From Chloroflexota bacterium (GTDB taxonomy: Bacteria; Chloroflexota; Anaerolineae; Anaerolineales; UBA4823): DNA of 64,000 nucleotides. Made by a program: the position numbers and the translations under genes. Below the pieces are notes generated by a model. That model was not told where the DNA came from. It worked only from the letters and a program-made list of their open reading frames with translations, and did not search any database. Where the stretch lies: assembly GCA_029265355.1 (NCBI GenBank), contig JAJUJL010000023.1, forward strand, positions 1-64,000, in the 5' to 3' direction. Shown one piece after another: positions 29,758 to 38,910 of this stretch. Every line of letters begins with the position of its first letter. Position 1 is the stretch's first letter.

Positions 29758-31125
29758 ATGCGGTCTCTCGCTCTCAAGCTCACCCTGGCCTTTGTGCTGG
29801 TCGGACTGACCGGCGCGCTGCTGATCGCCGTGCTGGTCCGTTTTGGCACCCAGCGCGAGTTCGATCGCCTGGTGCTGGACCAGAACCAGAAGCAGATCGC
29901 CGCCCGGCTGACGGCCTATTACCTGGTCAACGGCTCCTGGGCTGGCGTCGAAAACCTGTTCCTGGCGCGCCTGCAAGAGCTTCCCAACCTGGAGATCGAT
30001 CCGCGCGGCGAAACTCGCCGCATCCTCTTCCTGCTGGCGGACAAAGAGGGTCATGTCATCTTCAGCGGCTCGCCGCTCTTCCGAAACCGCACACTGTCCA
30101 AAGCCCAGCTCAAGCGCGGCTTCGAGCTGGTCGCCAACGGCGAAACCATCGGCTGGCTGGTGTTTGTGCCCGCCCTGGACCGCTGGCGCGCCGACACACC
30201 CGAAGGCCAGTTCTTGCTCACTGTCAACCGCGGCATCACCCTCAGCGCCCTGGCAGCCATCGGCGTGGCGCTGGTGCTGGGCAGCTTCCTGGCTTACACC
30301 CTGACGCGCACACTGCGCGAACTGACCGCCGCCACCCAGGCGCTGGCTGCCGGCGAACTGGGTCGCCAGGTGCCGGTGCGCAGCGATGACGAGCTGGGAA
30401 CACTGGCCGCCGCCTTCAACCAGATGAGCGCCCGCCTGGCGCAATCTGTCCAGCTCCGCCGCCAGATGACCGCCAACATCGCCCACGACCTGCGCACTCC
30501 GCTCTCCGTCATCCAGGGCTACACCGAAGCGCTCGCCGAGGGCAAGCTGCAGCCCTCCCCCGAGATGCTGCAGGTGATCCACGACGAAACCCGCCACCTC
30601 AGCCGACTGGTGGAAGACCTGCGCACGCTCTCGCTGGCCGATTCCGGCGAACTGCCCCTGCTCAAACAGGAGATCGATCCCGCCGAGCTGCTGCAGCGCC
30701 TGGCCAACGCCTACCGCGGCCAGGCCCAAGCCCGGGAAATCGATTTGCAAGTGCAGGCGGCTGCCGGGCAAGCCCTCGTGCAGGTGGATGTCGAGCGCAT
30801 GATGCAGGTGCTGGGCAACCTGGTCAGCAACGCCCTGCGCTACACTCCCGCCGGCGGCGCTATCACGCTTTCAATGCACAACTCCCCAGGCAAGGTCGAG
30901 CTGGTGGTGGCTGATTCCGGCCCTGGCATCTCTCCCGAAGACCTGCCCTTCATTTTTGAGCGCTCCTACCGCGGCGAGAAAGCCCGCCAGCAGGATGGCG
31001 CCGCCGGTTTAGGCCTCTCGATTGCCAGGTCGCTGGTCGAAGCCCAGGGTGGGCAAATACGCGCGGAGAGCCACCCCGGAAAGGGCGCCGCGTTCATCGT
31101 CGCCTTGCCTGCTTCCAGCGAGTGA
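29758..31125 (+). CDS. Sensor histidine kinase, BaeS-like
   Basis: This 455-residue membrane kinase has a first membrane helix (LTLAFVLVGLTGALLIAVLV), an extracytoplasmic sensor of about 130 residues, a second helix (LSALAAIGVALVLGSFLAYTL), a HAMP domain, and a HisKA domain with phospho-acceptor His243 in NIAHDLRTPLSVIQGY. The HATPase domain follows, with N box GNLVSNALRYTP, DSGPGISPEDLPFIFERSYRG and GLGLSIARSLVEAQGG. The sensed signal is unknown. It pairs with the response regulator immediately upstream; both are likely on one transcript despite the hairpins between them. Confidence 0.93.
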   Translation: MRSLALKLTLAFVLVGLTGALLIAVLVRFGTQREFDRLVLDQNQKQIAARLTAYYLVNGSWAGVENLFLARLQELPNLEIDPRGETRRILFLLADKEGHVIFSGSPLFRNRTLSKAQLKRGFELVANGETIGWLVFVPALDRWRADTPEGQFLLTVNRGITLSALAAIGVALVLGSFLAYTLTRTLRELTAATQALAAGELGRQVPVRSDDELGTLAAAFNQMSARLAQSVQLRRQMTANIAHDLRTPLSVIQGYTEALAEGKLQPSPEMLQVIHDETRHLSRLVEDLRTLSLADSGELPLLKQEIDPAELLQRLANAYRGQAQAREIDLQVQAAAGQALVQVDVERMMQVLGNLVSNALRYTPAGGAITLSMHNSPGKVELVVADSGPGISPEDLPFIFERSYRGEKARQQDGAAGLGLSIARSLVEAQGGQIRAESHPGKGAAFIVALPASSE

Positions 31126-31211
31126 CTGCTGAGTTCGCCGCGACCCTCGTAGGGGCGGCGCGCGCTCTGCGAAAAGTTGACTTATAATACAACTGTTCAG
31201 GAGCCGCAACC

Positions 31212-33203
31212 GTGGACGACCCGCAATTCGAACGCCAGCTCGCTGCCTGGAACACTTTCATCCACGAACATGAGATTGCCGCGCATGTCCCGCCGGCCAT
31301 CGCGGCTTCCTGGATTCGCTGCTGGTACCGGCTGAGCCCCTACGAGCATATCCAACCCAAATCGCTGGCGACTAACCACCTGCTGATGGCCCAGGTCGCC
31401 AGCTTTGATATGATGTCCTTCGCCCGCCCGGTGATGGAGGACATTTACCAGTTCATCGAGCGAACCCAGAGCGCCCTGGTGTTGGTCAATGCGGCTTGCT
31501 TTGTGCTGGATATGTTGGGCGATGAAGAAATGCTCACCCAGCTCAGCGATGCGCTGCACATCACCGCCGGCGCCCAGCTTGCCGAACCCGTCACCGGCAC
31601 CAACGCCTTCGCCCTGGCGCTCAGCGAGCGCATTCCCATGCAGGTGACCGGCGCCGAGTTCTTCCTGCAGCAGTATCACCACCTGGCGCAGGCTGCTGCG
31701 CCAATCTTCGATCTCAGCGGCAAACCTCTGGGCGCGCTGGGCGTGATCACCCTGCGCCAGCGCTACCACCCACATGCCCTGGGCATGGTCCTGGCAGGGG
31801 CGCGCGCCATCGAAGGCCAGATCCAGGCCGACCGGCTGCTGGCAGAGCAAAACTCCCAGCTCGCGCAGCTCAACGCCATCCTCTCCGCCAACTCCGAAGG
31901 CGTCATCGTCTGGAACTCCGATTTCGTGCTGATGCACATCAACGAACCCGCCCAAAAATTCCTCGGCCTGCCGGCTGGGGCGCTCTCCGGGCGGCACATC
32001 CGCGAGAAAATCGCCTACCCGGCCTTCATCCAGGAAGCCGTCGAGCAGCGCCGCCCGCTCACCGATGTGGAAGCCACCCTCCAGGTGGAGGGCAAACCGC
32101 TGCGCTGCATCCTTTCGCTGCGCTTTGTCGAGAAAACCAACGGCGAACTGGAATGGATCATCGCCATCCTGCGCCAGGAGCACGACGTGCGCCGCCTGGT
32201 GCAGAACCAGTTCGGCACCCAGGCCGTGCTGACCCTGGACGACATCCCCGGCGAATCGCCCGCCATCCAGAGCGTGCGCCGCTTCGTGCGCACCGCCGCG
32301 CCGGTCAAGGCCAGCATCTTCATCCGCGGCGAAAGCGGCACCGGCAAGAACGCCCTGGCCAGCGCCATCCACAACGCCAGCAACCGCCGGGAGGGTCCCT
32401 TCCTGGTGTTCGCCTGCTCCACCGTGCCCAATGAGCTGCTCAACCGCGAGCTGTTGGGCTATGACGAAAGCCTGAGCAATCACCGCCCCGGCGGGCGACC
32501 GAGCAAGTTCGAGCTGGCGCACGGCGGCACGCTCTATTTCCAGGACATCGACGCCCTGCCCCTCGAAGCCCAGGCCATCCTCTTGAACATGCTCGAAATG
32601 GGCATCATCCAGCGCCTGGGCAGCAGCCTGCCGATCCAGGTGGATGTGCGCGTCATCGCATCTTCCTCGGCGCGCATCGAAAAGCTGGTTGCCCAGGGCA
32701 GCTTCCGCGCCGACCTGTACTACCGCCTGAGCACCTTCGAGATCGCCCTGCCCCCGCTGCGCGAGCGGCTCTCCGACCTGCCCATCCTGGTGGAGCGCAT
32801 CCTGGCGCGGCTCTCCCGGCAGCTCAACCGCTCCTTTACCCTGGCGCCGGAAGTGATGGTGCTGTTCAACAAATACCCCTGGCCTGGCAACATCCGTGAG
32901 CTGGAAAAAGTGCTGGCGCGGGCTGCTATCCAGACCGGCGCCTCCGAGCTGATCGGCTCCATGCACCTGCCCGAGTACATCTTGAACCCGGTGAACTCGC
33001 TGGAGCAGAGCATCGAAATTGGCGCCGCCCAGCCGCTGGATGAGATCGAACGCGAAGCCATCCTGAACGTCGCCCGCCTGTGCAAGGGCAACACCAGCGA
33101 AATGGCGCGCATCCTGGGCATCAGCCGCACCACCATCTGGCGCAAGTTGAAGGAATTCAATATCGCCGCCGATGATTTTCGCGCCCGGGCTGGACGCAAT
33201 TGA
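31212..33203 (+). CDS. DhaR/AcoR-like transcriptional activator (GAF-PAS-AAA+-Fis), lacking GAFTGA
   Basis: This 663-residue regulator has an N-terminal GAF-like region (to about 200), a PAS domain (about 215-330), an AAA+ domain with Walker A GESGTGKNALA and Walker B-like HGGTLYFQDID, and a C-terminal Fis-type helix-turn-helix (GNTSEMARILGISRTTIWRKL). The GAFTGA loop required to contact sigma-54 is missing; the position reads LLGYDESLSNHRPGG. It resembles DhaR, which activates dihydroxyacetone-kinase genes through sigma-70 and binds DhaK and DhaL. Here it lies directly upstream of glpF-dhaK-dhaL, supporting that role. The start is GTG after AGGAG (31199-31203). A TATAAT is at 31183-31188. 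Confidence 0.86.
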   Translation: MDDPQFERQLAAWNTFIHEHEIAAHVPPAIAASWIRCWYRLSPYEHIQPKSLATNHLLMAQVASFDMMSFARPVMEDIYQFIERTQSALVLVNAACFVLDMLGDEEMLTQLSDALHITAGAQLAEPVTGTNAFALALSERIPMQVTGAEFFLQQYHHLAQAAAPIFDLSGKPLGALGVITLRQRYHPHALGMVLAGARAIEGQIQADRLLAEQNSQLAQLNAILSANSEGVIVWNSDFVLMHINEPAQKFLGLPAGALSGRHIREKIAYPAFIQEAVEQRRPLTDVEATLQVEGKPLRCILSLRFVEKTNGELEWIIAILRQEHDVRRLVQNQFGTQAVLTLDDIPGESPAIQSVRRFVRTAAPVKASIFIRGESGTGKNALASAIHNASNRREGPFLVFACSTVPNELLNRELLGYDESLSNHRPGGRPSKFELAHGGTLYFQDIDALPLEAQAILLNMLEMGIIQRLGSSLPIQVDVRVIASSSARIEKLVAQGSFRADLYYRLSTFEIALPPLRERLSDLPILVERILARLSRQLNRSFTLAPEVMVLFNKYPWPGNIRELEKVLARAAIQTGASELIGSMHLPEYILNPVNSLEQSIEIGAAQPLDEIEREAILNVARLCKGNTSEMARILGISRTTIWRKLKEFNIAADDFRARAGRN

Positions 33204-33654
33204 TTACTGCTGACCGCCGGCTTTGTTTCAATATTGAACATATTCTCATCTTTATGTTTCTTAATGAAACATCTTCGTATCAAATACTTGACGTCTGGCA
33301 AAGATAATATAAAATTATAGGTATGTGCGGCAAACAAATCTGCAAGGTCGATCCCAGTGTGAGGCAATCGATGCAGGTTAAGTGCCATACCAGCGCGGTC
33401 CTTCCGCAGACCTGGCAAGTCTGGCGCGTATCAGGATTTTGGAAAACAACCGTCTTCGGGTAACCATTCCAGGAGGCGGTTTTGTTTTGCGCTGTCGCCT
33501 GGGCGCCATCATCATTTGCCGCTTTCGTCCTCGATCAAACGTCGAAAGAAAGGAGGTACTCAAATAATCCGACCGAATAAGCCCGATCCGCTTAACTGCC
33601 TGCAATCACATCAGCATCGGAATTCAATCATTTCAACCTGAGGAGAGTACTGGA
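33204..33654 (+). promoter_or_regulatory. 450-bp control region of the glycerol operon
   Basis: No credible gene is seen; a 61-codon frame here has no ribosome site and no recognisable similarity. The region is AT-rich at 33230-33320. TTGACG (33288-33293) and TATAAA (33308-33313) are a possible promoter, but the 14-bp spacing is short. If used, it leaves a leader of about 330 nt before glpF. Within that leader AACCGTC (33448-33454) pairs, with one wobble, with GGCGGTT (33475-33481), followed by a T-rich run to 33488, like an intrinsic terminator or attenuator. GAAAGGAGGTACT at 33545-33560 resembles a ribosome site but no start follows it. Confidence 0.45.
33448..33488 (+). terminator. Possible attenuator in the glpF leader
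   Basis: A seven-pair stem (AACCGTC with GGCGGTT, one G-T pair) around a 20-nt loop is followed directly by TTTTGTTTT. It sits upstream of the coding region it could control. Confidence 0.45.
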
Positions 33655-34446
33655 ATGAAATCAAAAGGCTTAACTTCAGAACTGATCGGAGAGGTGTTCG
33701 GCACCTTCATCCTGATCCTGTTGGGCGACGGCGTGGTAGCGAACGTGGGCCTGGCTCCCCGCCTGGCTGCCCCAGCCTACAACTGGAACACCATCACCAT
33801 CGGCTGGGCCTTTGCGGTCGTGGTCGCTGTGTATGTGTCCGCCGGCGTCTCGGGCGCGCACCTGAACCCGGCCGTGACGATCGCCCTGGCAGCCAAGCGC
33901 GGCTTCCCCTGGGCTAAGGTCCTGCCGTACTCCATCGCTCAGATCGTCGGCGCATTCCTGGGCGCGCTGGGCGTTTACCTGGTGTATCGCGAAGGCCTGG
34001 TGGCGGCGGGCACGCCGAACGTCTGGTGCACCGGCCCTGGCTCGGTCTTCGGCAACGCCTTCTGGGGCGGAGCGGGCGGCACGGCTGCCGGCGCGTATTC
34101 GTTGACCAACGCTGTGATCGCAGAAATTTTTGGCACCGCCGTCCTGCTGTGGGGTGTGCTGGCCTCTGGCGACAGCCGCAACACCGGCCTGATGCACAAC
34201 ACCGGTCCGCTGCTGGTGGGCTTCACCGTCCTGGCCGTTGGTCTCTCCCTGGGCGGCCCCTCGGGCTATGCCATCAACCCCGCCCGTGACTTTGGCCCCC
34301 GCCTGCTCGGCCTGCTGGTCGGCACGCAGGGCTTGTTCGACGGGCTGTACTGGCTGATCGCCCCGATCATCGCCCCCATCATCGGCGGCCTGCTGGGCAT
34401 CTTCACCTACGACTGGTTCGTCTCCGCTCAAATCGCGGATAAGTAA
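33655..34446 (+). CDS. glpF: Glycerol uptake facilitator
   Basis: This 263-residue inner-membrane channel of the MIP family has six membrane spans and two half-helix NPA motifs, GAHLNPAVTIAL and YAINPARDFGPR. The Asp after the second NPA (NPARD) marks glycerol facilitators rather than water-only aquaporins. It allows passive entry of glycerol and dihydroxyacetone. It is first in the operon with dhaK, dhaL and glpK. The ATG follows GAGGAG. The last half has a typical glycine-rich GTAVLLWGVLASGD segment. Confidence 0.95.
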   Translation: MKSKGLTSELIGEVFGTFILILLGDGVVANVGLAPRLAAPAYNWNTITIGWAFAVVVAVYVSAGVSGAHLNPAVTIALAAKRGFPWAKVLPYSIAQIVGAFLGALGVYLVYREGLVAAGTPNVWCTGPGSVFGNAFWGGAGGTAAGAYSLTNAVIAEIFGTAVLLWGVLASGDSRNTGLMHNTGPLLVGFTVLAVGLSLGGPSGYAINPARDFGPRLLGLLVGTQGLFDGLYWLIAPIIAPIIGGLLGIFTYDWFVSAQIADK

Positions 34447-34522
34447 CCAACCCTCAACTGCTGGAGTGTCGCGAGATCCAAGTGCAGCGGCTGCGCCTGG
34501 ATAATAAAAGAAGGGAGTCTGC

Positions 34523-35524
34523 ATGAAGAAATTGATCAACTCACCTGAGAATGTGGTGCGCGAAGAGCTCGAAGGTGTGGCCCTGGCTCACCCCGACCTC
34601 GTGCGAGTGCATTTCGATCCAAACTACGTCGTCCGGGCGGACGCACCGGTGATGGGCAAAGTGGGCGTGATCTCCGGCGGCGGCTCGGGACACGAGCCCA
34701 TGCACGGCGGCTTCGTTGGCTTTGGCATGCTCGATGCAGCCTGCCCCGGAGCAGTCTTCACCTCGCCCACTCCTGACCAGATGCTGGAAGCCACCAAAGC
34801 CGTCAACGGCGGCAAGGGTGTGCTGCACATCGTCAAGAACTACACCGGCGACATCATGAACTTCGAGATGGCAGCCGAGCTGGCGATGGCGGAGGGCATC
34901 CAGGTCGAATCGGTGATCACCGATGACGACGTCGCTGTCCAGGACAGCCTCTACACTGCTGGACGCCGCGGCGTGGGCAGCACGGTGCTGGCCGAGAAAG
35001 TGTGCGGTGCAGCCGCCCAGGAAGGACGCTCGCTCAAGGAAGTCGCCGATGTGTGCCGCAAGGTCAAGGCCTGGGGGCGCAGCATGGGCATGGCGCTCAC
35101 GTCCTGCACCGTTCCTCACGTGGGCAAGCCCACTTTCGATCTCCCCGAAGACGAAATGGAAATCGGCATCGGCATCCACGGCGAGCCTGGTCGCACGCGC
35201 ATGAAGATCAAGAGCGCCGACGAGATCACCGAGATGCTGATGGAGCCGATCATCAAGGACCTGCCCTACAAAGCCGGCGATGAGGTGCTCCTGTTCGTCA
35301 ACAGCATGGGCGGCACACCTCCCATCGAGCTCTACATCGTCTACCGCAAAGCGCACGAGATCGCCACCAAGCACGGACTCAAGGTCGTGCGCAACCTGAT
35401 TGGCCCGTACATCACCAGCCTGGAAATGGCCGGCACTTCCATCACCCTGCTCAAGATGGACGCTGACCTGCTCAAGCTGTGGGATGCGCCGGTCAAGACC
35501 CCCGGCCTGCGCTGGGGCATGTAA
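34523..35524 (+). CDS. dhaK: Dihydroxyacetone kinase subunit DhaK
   Basis: This 333-residue substrate-binding subunit holds dihydroxyacetone covalently as a hemiaminal on a His. The expected residues are His57 in [11 protein letters not shown] and His219 in GIGIHGEPG (His218 in E. coli). With DhaL and a phosphoryl donor protein it makes dihydroxyacetone phosphate from PEP. It is 76 bp after glpF. A GGGAG precedes the ATG. A stable hairpin follows the stop before dhaL. The presence of the DhaM-like fusion at the end of the same locus indicates the PEP-dependent rather than ATP-dependent kinase type. Confidence 0.95.
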   Translation: MKKLINSPENVVREELEGVALAHPDLVRVHFDPNYVVRADAPVMGKVGVISGGGSGHEPMHGGFVGFGMLDAACPGAVFTSPTPDQMLEATKAVNGGKGVLHIVKNYTGDIMNFEMAAELAMAEGIQVESVITDDDVAVQDSLYTAGRRGVGSTVLAEKVCGAAAQEGRSLKEVADVCRKVKAWGRSMGMALTSCTVPHVGKPTFDLPEDEMEIGIGIHGEPGRTRMKIKSADEITEMLMEPIIKDLPYKAGDEVLLFVNSMGGTPPIELYIVYRKAHEIATKHGLKVVRNLIGPYITSLEMAGTSITLLKMDADLLKLWDAPVKTPGLRWGM

Positions 35525-35538
35525 GCCTTTCATCCACC

Positions 35539-35564
35539 AGGGGCCAGGCCCTTTCCTGGCCCCT
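35539..35564 (+). terminator. Hairpin between dhaK and dhaL
   Basis: AGGGGCCAGG (35539-35548) pairs perfectly with CCTGGCCCCT (35555-35564) around a 6-nt loop, with no strong T-run after it. It may set the ratio of DhaK to downstream products. Confidence 0.55.
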
Positions 35565-35593
35565 CCAAATCTATCACCTGGAAAGTGCATGGC

Positions 35594-36229
35594 ATGTCTA
35601 TCAGTCGAGACGACACACTGAACTGGATCAAATCATGCGCCGCAGTCCTGGCTGAGAATCGCGATTACCTCACCCAGCTCGATGCAGCTATCGGCGACGC
35701 CGACCACGGCGCCAACATGGACCGCGGTTTCAAAGCGGTCATGGCTAAGATGCCGGAAATGGCTGACAAGGACATCGGCACGATCTTCAAAACGGTAGGC
35801 ATGACCTTGCTCTCGACCGTGGGCGGCGCAGGCGGTCCGCTGTACGGCACCTTCTTCTTGCAAGCCGGCATGAAGTCTGCGGGGAAGATGGAGCTGAGCC
35901 TGGAAGACTGGACCATCGCCCTGGAAGCTGCCCTGGCAGGCGTGGTCATGCGCGGCAAAGCCGAGCTGGGCGACAAGACCATGGTGGACGCCTTGATGCC
36001 CGCCCTGAATGCCCTCAAGCAATCCCTGCAGGATCACCAACCCCTGGGCGATGCGCTGCGCGCCTCGGCCCAGGCCGCGCGCGAGGGCATGATTGCCACC
36101 GTTCCGCTGGTGGCCCGCAAAGGGCGCGCCAGTTACCTCGGCGAGCGCAGCGCCGGGCACCAGGATCCAGGAGCGACCTCTTCCTACCTGATCCTCAACG
36201 CTGCCGCCGAGACGTGGAAAAACACCTGA
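35594..36229 (+). CDS. dhaL: Dihydroxyacetone kinase subunit DhaL
   Basis: This 211-residue helical-barrel subunit keeps ADP permanently bound and passes phosphate from DhaM to dihydroxyacetone on DhaK. The nucleotide-magnesium motif DAAIGDADHGANM near residue 30 and the glycine loop GGAGGPLYGTFF are present. So is the C-terminal KGRASYLGERSAGHQDPGA, typical of the family. The start at 35594 is an ATG three codons into a longer GTG frame. In E. coli the ADP-bound form also activates DhaR; a DhaR-like gene lies upstream here. Confidence 0.94.
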   Translation: MSISRDDTLNWIKSCAAVLAENRDYLTQLDAAIGDADHGANMDRGFKAVMAKMPEMADKDIGTIFKTVGMTLLSTVGGAGGPLYGTFFLQAGMKSAGKMELSLEDWTIALEAALAGVVMRGKAELGDKTMVDALMPALNALKQSLQDHQPLGDALRASAQAAREGMIATVPLVARKGRASYLGERSAGHQDPGATSSYLILNAAAETWKNT

Positions 36230-36270
36230 TTCGCTCAATTTAGACACACTAACGATTAGGAGGCTATGAT

Positions 36271-37767
36271 ATGGCTAAGTATGCAGCAGCAATAGACCAG
36301 GGAACCACCAGCACCCGCTTTATGATCTTCGATCACAGCGGCAAGGTTGTTTCCGTCGATCAAAAAGAGCATGAGCAGATTTACCCGAAGCCCGGCTGGG
36401 TCGAGCACGACCCCATGGAAATCTGGTCCCGCACCCAGGAAGTGATCCGCGGCGCGCTGTACAAAGCCAACATCAGCCCGGCAGACATCGCCGCCGTGGG
36501 CGTCACCAACCAACGCGAGACCACCGTGGTCTGGGAGAAAGCCACCGGCAAGCCGGTCTACAATGCCATCGTCTGGCAGGACACCCGCACCGACAAGATC
36601 TGCAACGAGCTGGCCAAGGACGGCGGGCAGGATCGCTTCCGCCCGCAGGTGGGCTTGCCCCTGGCGACCTACTTCTCCGGCCCCAAGATCAAGTGGATCC
36701 TGGACAACGTGCCCGGCGTGCGCGAAAAGGCTGAGAAGGGCGAAGTCCTCTTCGGCAACATCGACACCTGGGTGATCTGGAACCTGACCGGCGGCCCCAA
36801 CGGCGGCGTGCATGTCACCGACGTCTCCAACGCCTCCCGCACCATGCTGATGAACCTCGAGACGCTGGACTGGGATCCTGCCATCCTCAAGATCATGGGC
36901 GTGCCGCGCGCCATGCTGCCGGCTGTGCGCCCCTCCAGCGCCGTGTATGGCACCGCCGTCGGCGACCTGGCGGGCGTGCCCGTCGCCGGTGACCTGGGCG
37001 ACCAGCAAGCCGCCCTCTTCGGGCAGACCTGCTTCTCCGCCGGCGAGGCCAAGAACACCTACGGCACCGGCTGCTTCATGCTGCTCAACACCGGCACCAA
37101 GGCGGTGCAGTCCAAGAATGGCCTGCTCACCACCCTGGGCTACAAGATCGGCAACGATGACGCCGTGTACTGCCTGGAAGGCTCGATCGCCATCACCGGC
37201 GCCTTGGTGCAGTGGTTGCGCGATAACCTCGGCCTGATCCAGAAGTCGGCCGATGTCGAAGCCCTGGCAAAGACCGTGGAAGACAACGGCGGCATTTACT
37301 TCGTGCCCGCCTTCTCCGGCCTGTTCGCCCCCTACTGGAAGAGCGACGCCCGCGGCGCCATCGTCGGCATGACCCGCTACGTCAACAAGGGCCACATCGC
37401 TCGCGCCGCCCTGGAAGCCACCGCTTTCCAGACCCGCGAAGTGCTGGATGCCATGAACAAGGACTCCGGCGTCGATCTGAAAGCCCTCAAAGTGGACGGC
37501 GGCATGGTTTACAACGACACCCTGATGCAGTTCCAGGCCGATATCCTGGGCGTGCCCGTCATTCGCCCGACCGTGGCCGAGACCACCTCGCTGGGCGCAG
37601 CCTATGCCGCCGGCCTGGCGGTGGGCTTCTGGTCCAAGGTGGAAGACCTGCGCGCCAACTGGGGCAAGGATCACGAGTGGACGCCCAAGATGGACAACGC
37701 CACCCGCGAATCGCTCTACAAGGGCTGGAAGAAAGCCGTCACTCGCACCTTTGACTGGGTGGAGTAA
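36271..37767 (+). CDS. glpK: Glycerol kinase
   Basis: This 498-residue FGGY-family kinase phosphorylates glycerol to sn-glycerol 3-phosphate with ATP in the cytoplasm. Family signatures are [58 protein letters not shown] and GLFAPYW, and [10 protein letters not shown] near the end. The length matches the family. TAGGAGG lies 9 bp before the ATG. It is the fourth gene of the operon after glpF, dhaK and dhaL, so the locus encodes both glycerol and dihydroxyacetone kinases. A strong hairpin follows the gene at 37884-37921. Confidence 0.97.
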   Translation: MAKYAAAIDQGTTSTRFMIFDHSGKVVSVDQKEHEQIYPKPGWVEHDPMEIWSRTQEVIRGALYKANISPADIAAVGVTNQRETTVVWEKATGKPVYNAIVWQDTRTDKICNELAKDGGQDRFRPQVGLPLATYFSGPKIKWILDNVPGVREKAEKGEVLFGNIDTWVIWNLTGGPNGGVHVTDVSNASRTMLMNLETLDWDPAILKIMGVPRAMLPAVRPSSAVYGTAVGDLAGVPVAGDLGDQQAALFGQTCFSAGEAKNTYGTGCFMLLNTGTKAVQSKNGLLTTLGYKIGNDDAVYCLEGSIAITGALVQWLRDNLGLIQKSADVEALAKTVEDNGGIYFVPAFSGLFAPYWKSDARGAIVGMTRYVNKGHIARAALEATAFQTREVLDAMNKDSGVDLKALKVDGGMVYNDTLMQFQADILGVPVIRPTVAETTSLGAAYAAGLAVGFWSKVEDLRANWGKDHEWTPKMDNATRESLYKGWKKAVTRTFDWVE

Positions 37768-37883
37768 AACGCTGGCAAAGGGCGCCTGGTTGGAGAAAGC
37801 GAACTCAACGCTGAGCAGATCCATCGTCCCGCCTCGCGTCCCCGCCATGCGCCCCGCCTAGCGTTCTGCCTGGCGTCAGCGTT

Positions 37884-37921
37884 CGGGCGGCACACCTGGG
37901 CAAGCATGGGTGTGCCGCCCG
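37884..37921 (+). terminator. Terminator-like hairpin after glpK
   Basis: CGGGCGGCACACC (37884-37896) pairs perfectly over 13 bp with GGTGTGCCGCCCG (37909-37921), followed by GTTGGTTTA. Partial termination would separate glpFK-dhaKL from the glpA part of the locus. Confidence 0.6.
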
Positions 37922-37976
37922 GTTGGTTTAGTCGCTGGCGATCGCGGGAACCCCGCCACAGTGGAAGGTTGACCAA

Positions 37977-38237
37977 ATGGCAAAATCATCCAAAGAAGGC
38001 AAAAAAAGCAGCCAGAAGCAGGAAGCCCAACCCATCCCCGGCGCCTGGATCAAGATGCGCACCGGCGTGATCGTAATTTCCATCGTCAGCATCGCCATGG
38101 CTGTGCTCACCGCCTGGCAGGCGGTGCCTCAGAAGGGCTGGGTGGAAGGCATTTTGTGGGGCGTGTTCTTCGGCGGCTCGATCTGGGTCATCTTCCTGGT
38201 CTTCGTGCTGTACGGGCGGCTCTTCCGCCGCTCTTGA
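37977..38237 (+). CDS. Small two-helix membrane protein
   Basis: This 86-residue protein has a basic, Lys/Ser-rich N-terminus of about 28 residues. Two predicted membrane helices follow (TGVIVISIVSIAMAVLTAW and GILWGVFFGGSIWVIFLVFVLYG), with a C-terminal FRRS. I do not recognise the family. It lies between glpK and the glpA-sdhBCD-like genes, so it could be an accessory of the membrane complex, but that is a guess from position. A GGAAGG site is 8 bp upstream of the ATG. Confidence 0.65.
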   Translation: MAKSSKEGKKSSQKQEAQPIPGAWIKMRTGVIVISIVSIAMAVLTAWQAVPQKGWVEGILWGVFFGGSIWVIFLVFVLYGRLFRRS

Positions 38238-38273
38238 GGCGCGCTGTCTGCCGCCTCCCCAGGGCAGGTTCGC

Positions 38274-38879
38274 ATGGACGCTGCACAGCTCGGATTGGAC
38301 AGCTGGGAAGCCGCCTGGGCTCCCTACGATGAGCGCACTTACGCGCAAGTCTGCGCGGCGGTGTCCGCCCAGGATACCCTGCTGGAGATCGGCGCCGGCG
38401 ACCTGCGACTGGCGCGCCGACTGGCAGGCATCGCCAGGCTCGTGATCGCCATCGAGCTGCAGGCCGCCCCGCTCCAGCGCGCCCGGCTTGCCGGCTCGCT
38501 GCCCGGCAACCTGCTTGCCATCCAGGCCGACGCCCGCAGCTTCCCTATCCCGCCCGGTGTGACTGCGGCGGTGCTGCTGATGCGGCACTGCACCCATTTT
38601 CAACTCTACGCCCAAAATCTGAAAAATGCCGGTGTCAGCCGCCTGATCACCAACGCCCGCTGGGGAATGGGCGTGGAGGTGATCGCTCTGCAGGCCCCTC
38701 GCCTGGCATACCAGCAGCTTCTCATCGGCTGGTATGCCTGTTGGTGCGGGGCGGCCGGGTTCAAACCTGGACCGGTCGAACTGCTCACCCCGGCGCTGGA
38801 TACCATCCAGCACGAGGTCAGGCACTGCCCCCGCTGTCAGCCAGGCATGGCGACGCCCCCTGGCGCCATGCTTGCCTGA
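38274..38879 (+). CDS. Putative SAM-dependent methyltransferase
   Basis: This 201-residue protein has a class-I methyltransferase motif I, LLEIGAGDLRLARRLAG (around residue 38), an acidic end of strand 2 (VIAIELQAAPLQRARL), and a strand-4-like ADARSFPIP...AAVLLMRHCTHF. The C-terminal part is short and ends with a Cys pair HCPRCQ, perhaps metal binding. The order of motifs resembles rRNA adenine dimethylases but the catalytic NPPY-type motif is missing, so the target is unknown. It starts 36 bp after the small membrane protein and precedes glpA. Confidence 0.6.
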   Translation: MDAAQLGLDSWEAAWAPYDERTYAQVCAAVSAQDTLLEIGAGDLRLARRLAGIARLVIAIELQAAPLQRARLAGSLPGNLLAIQADARSFPIPPGVTAAVLLMRHCTHFQLYAQNLKNAGVSRLITNARWGMGVEVIALQAPRLAYQQLLIGWYACWCGAAGFKPGPVELLTPALDTIQHEVRHCPRCQPGMATPPGAMLA

Positions 38880-38910
38880 CGTCTGAAACGACATATGGGA
38901 GTGGCTGTTT

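Noticed and set aside
31177-31188. TTGACT directly followed by TATAAT as a -35/-10 pair
   Set aside because: The hexamers are adjacent with no spacer, so only TATAAT can serve as a -10.
31197-32966. A 589-codon minus-strand frame opposite the DhaR-like gene
   Set aside because: Shadow frame; the plus strand carries Walker A, PAS and Fis motifs.
33382-33567. A 61-codon frame in the glycerol operon leader
   Set aside because: No ribosome site before its start, no recognisable similarity, and it contains the terminator-like hairpin.
36256-37848. A 530-codon open frame on the minus strand opposite glpK
   Set aside because: It is a mirror frame caused by high GC at third codon positions; it has no ribosome site or recognisable domain, and the plus strand encodes an unambiguous glycerol kinase.
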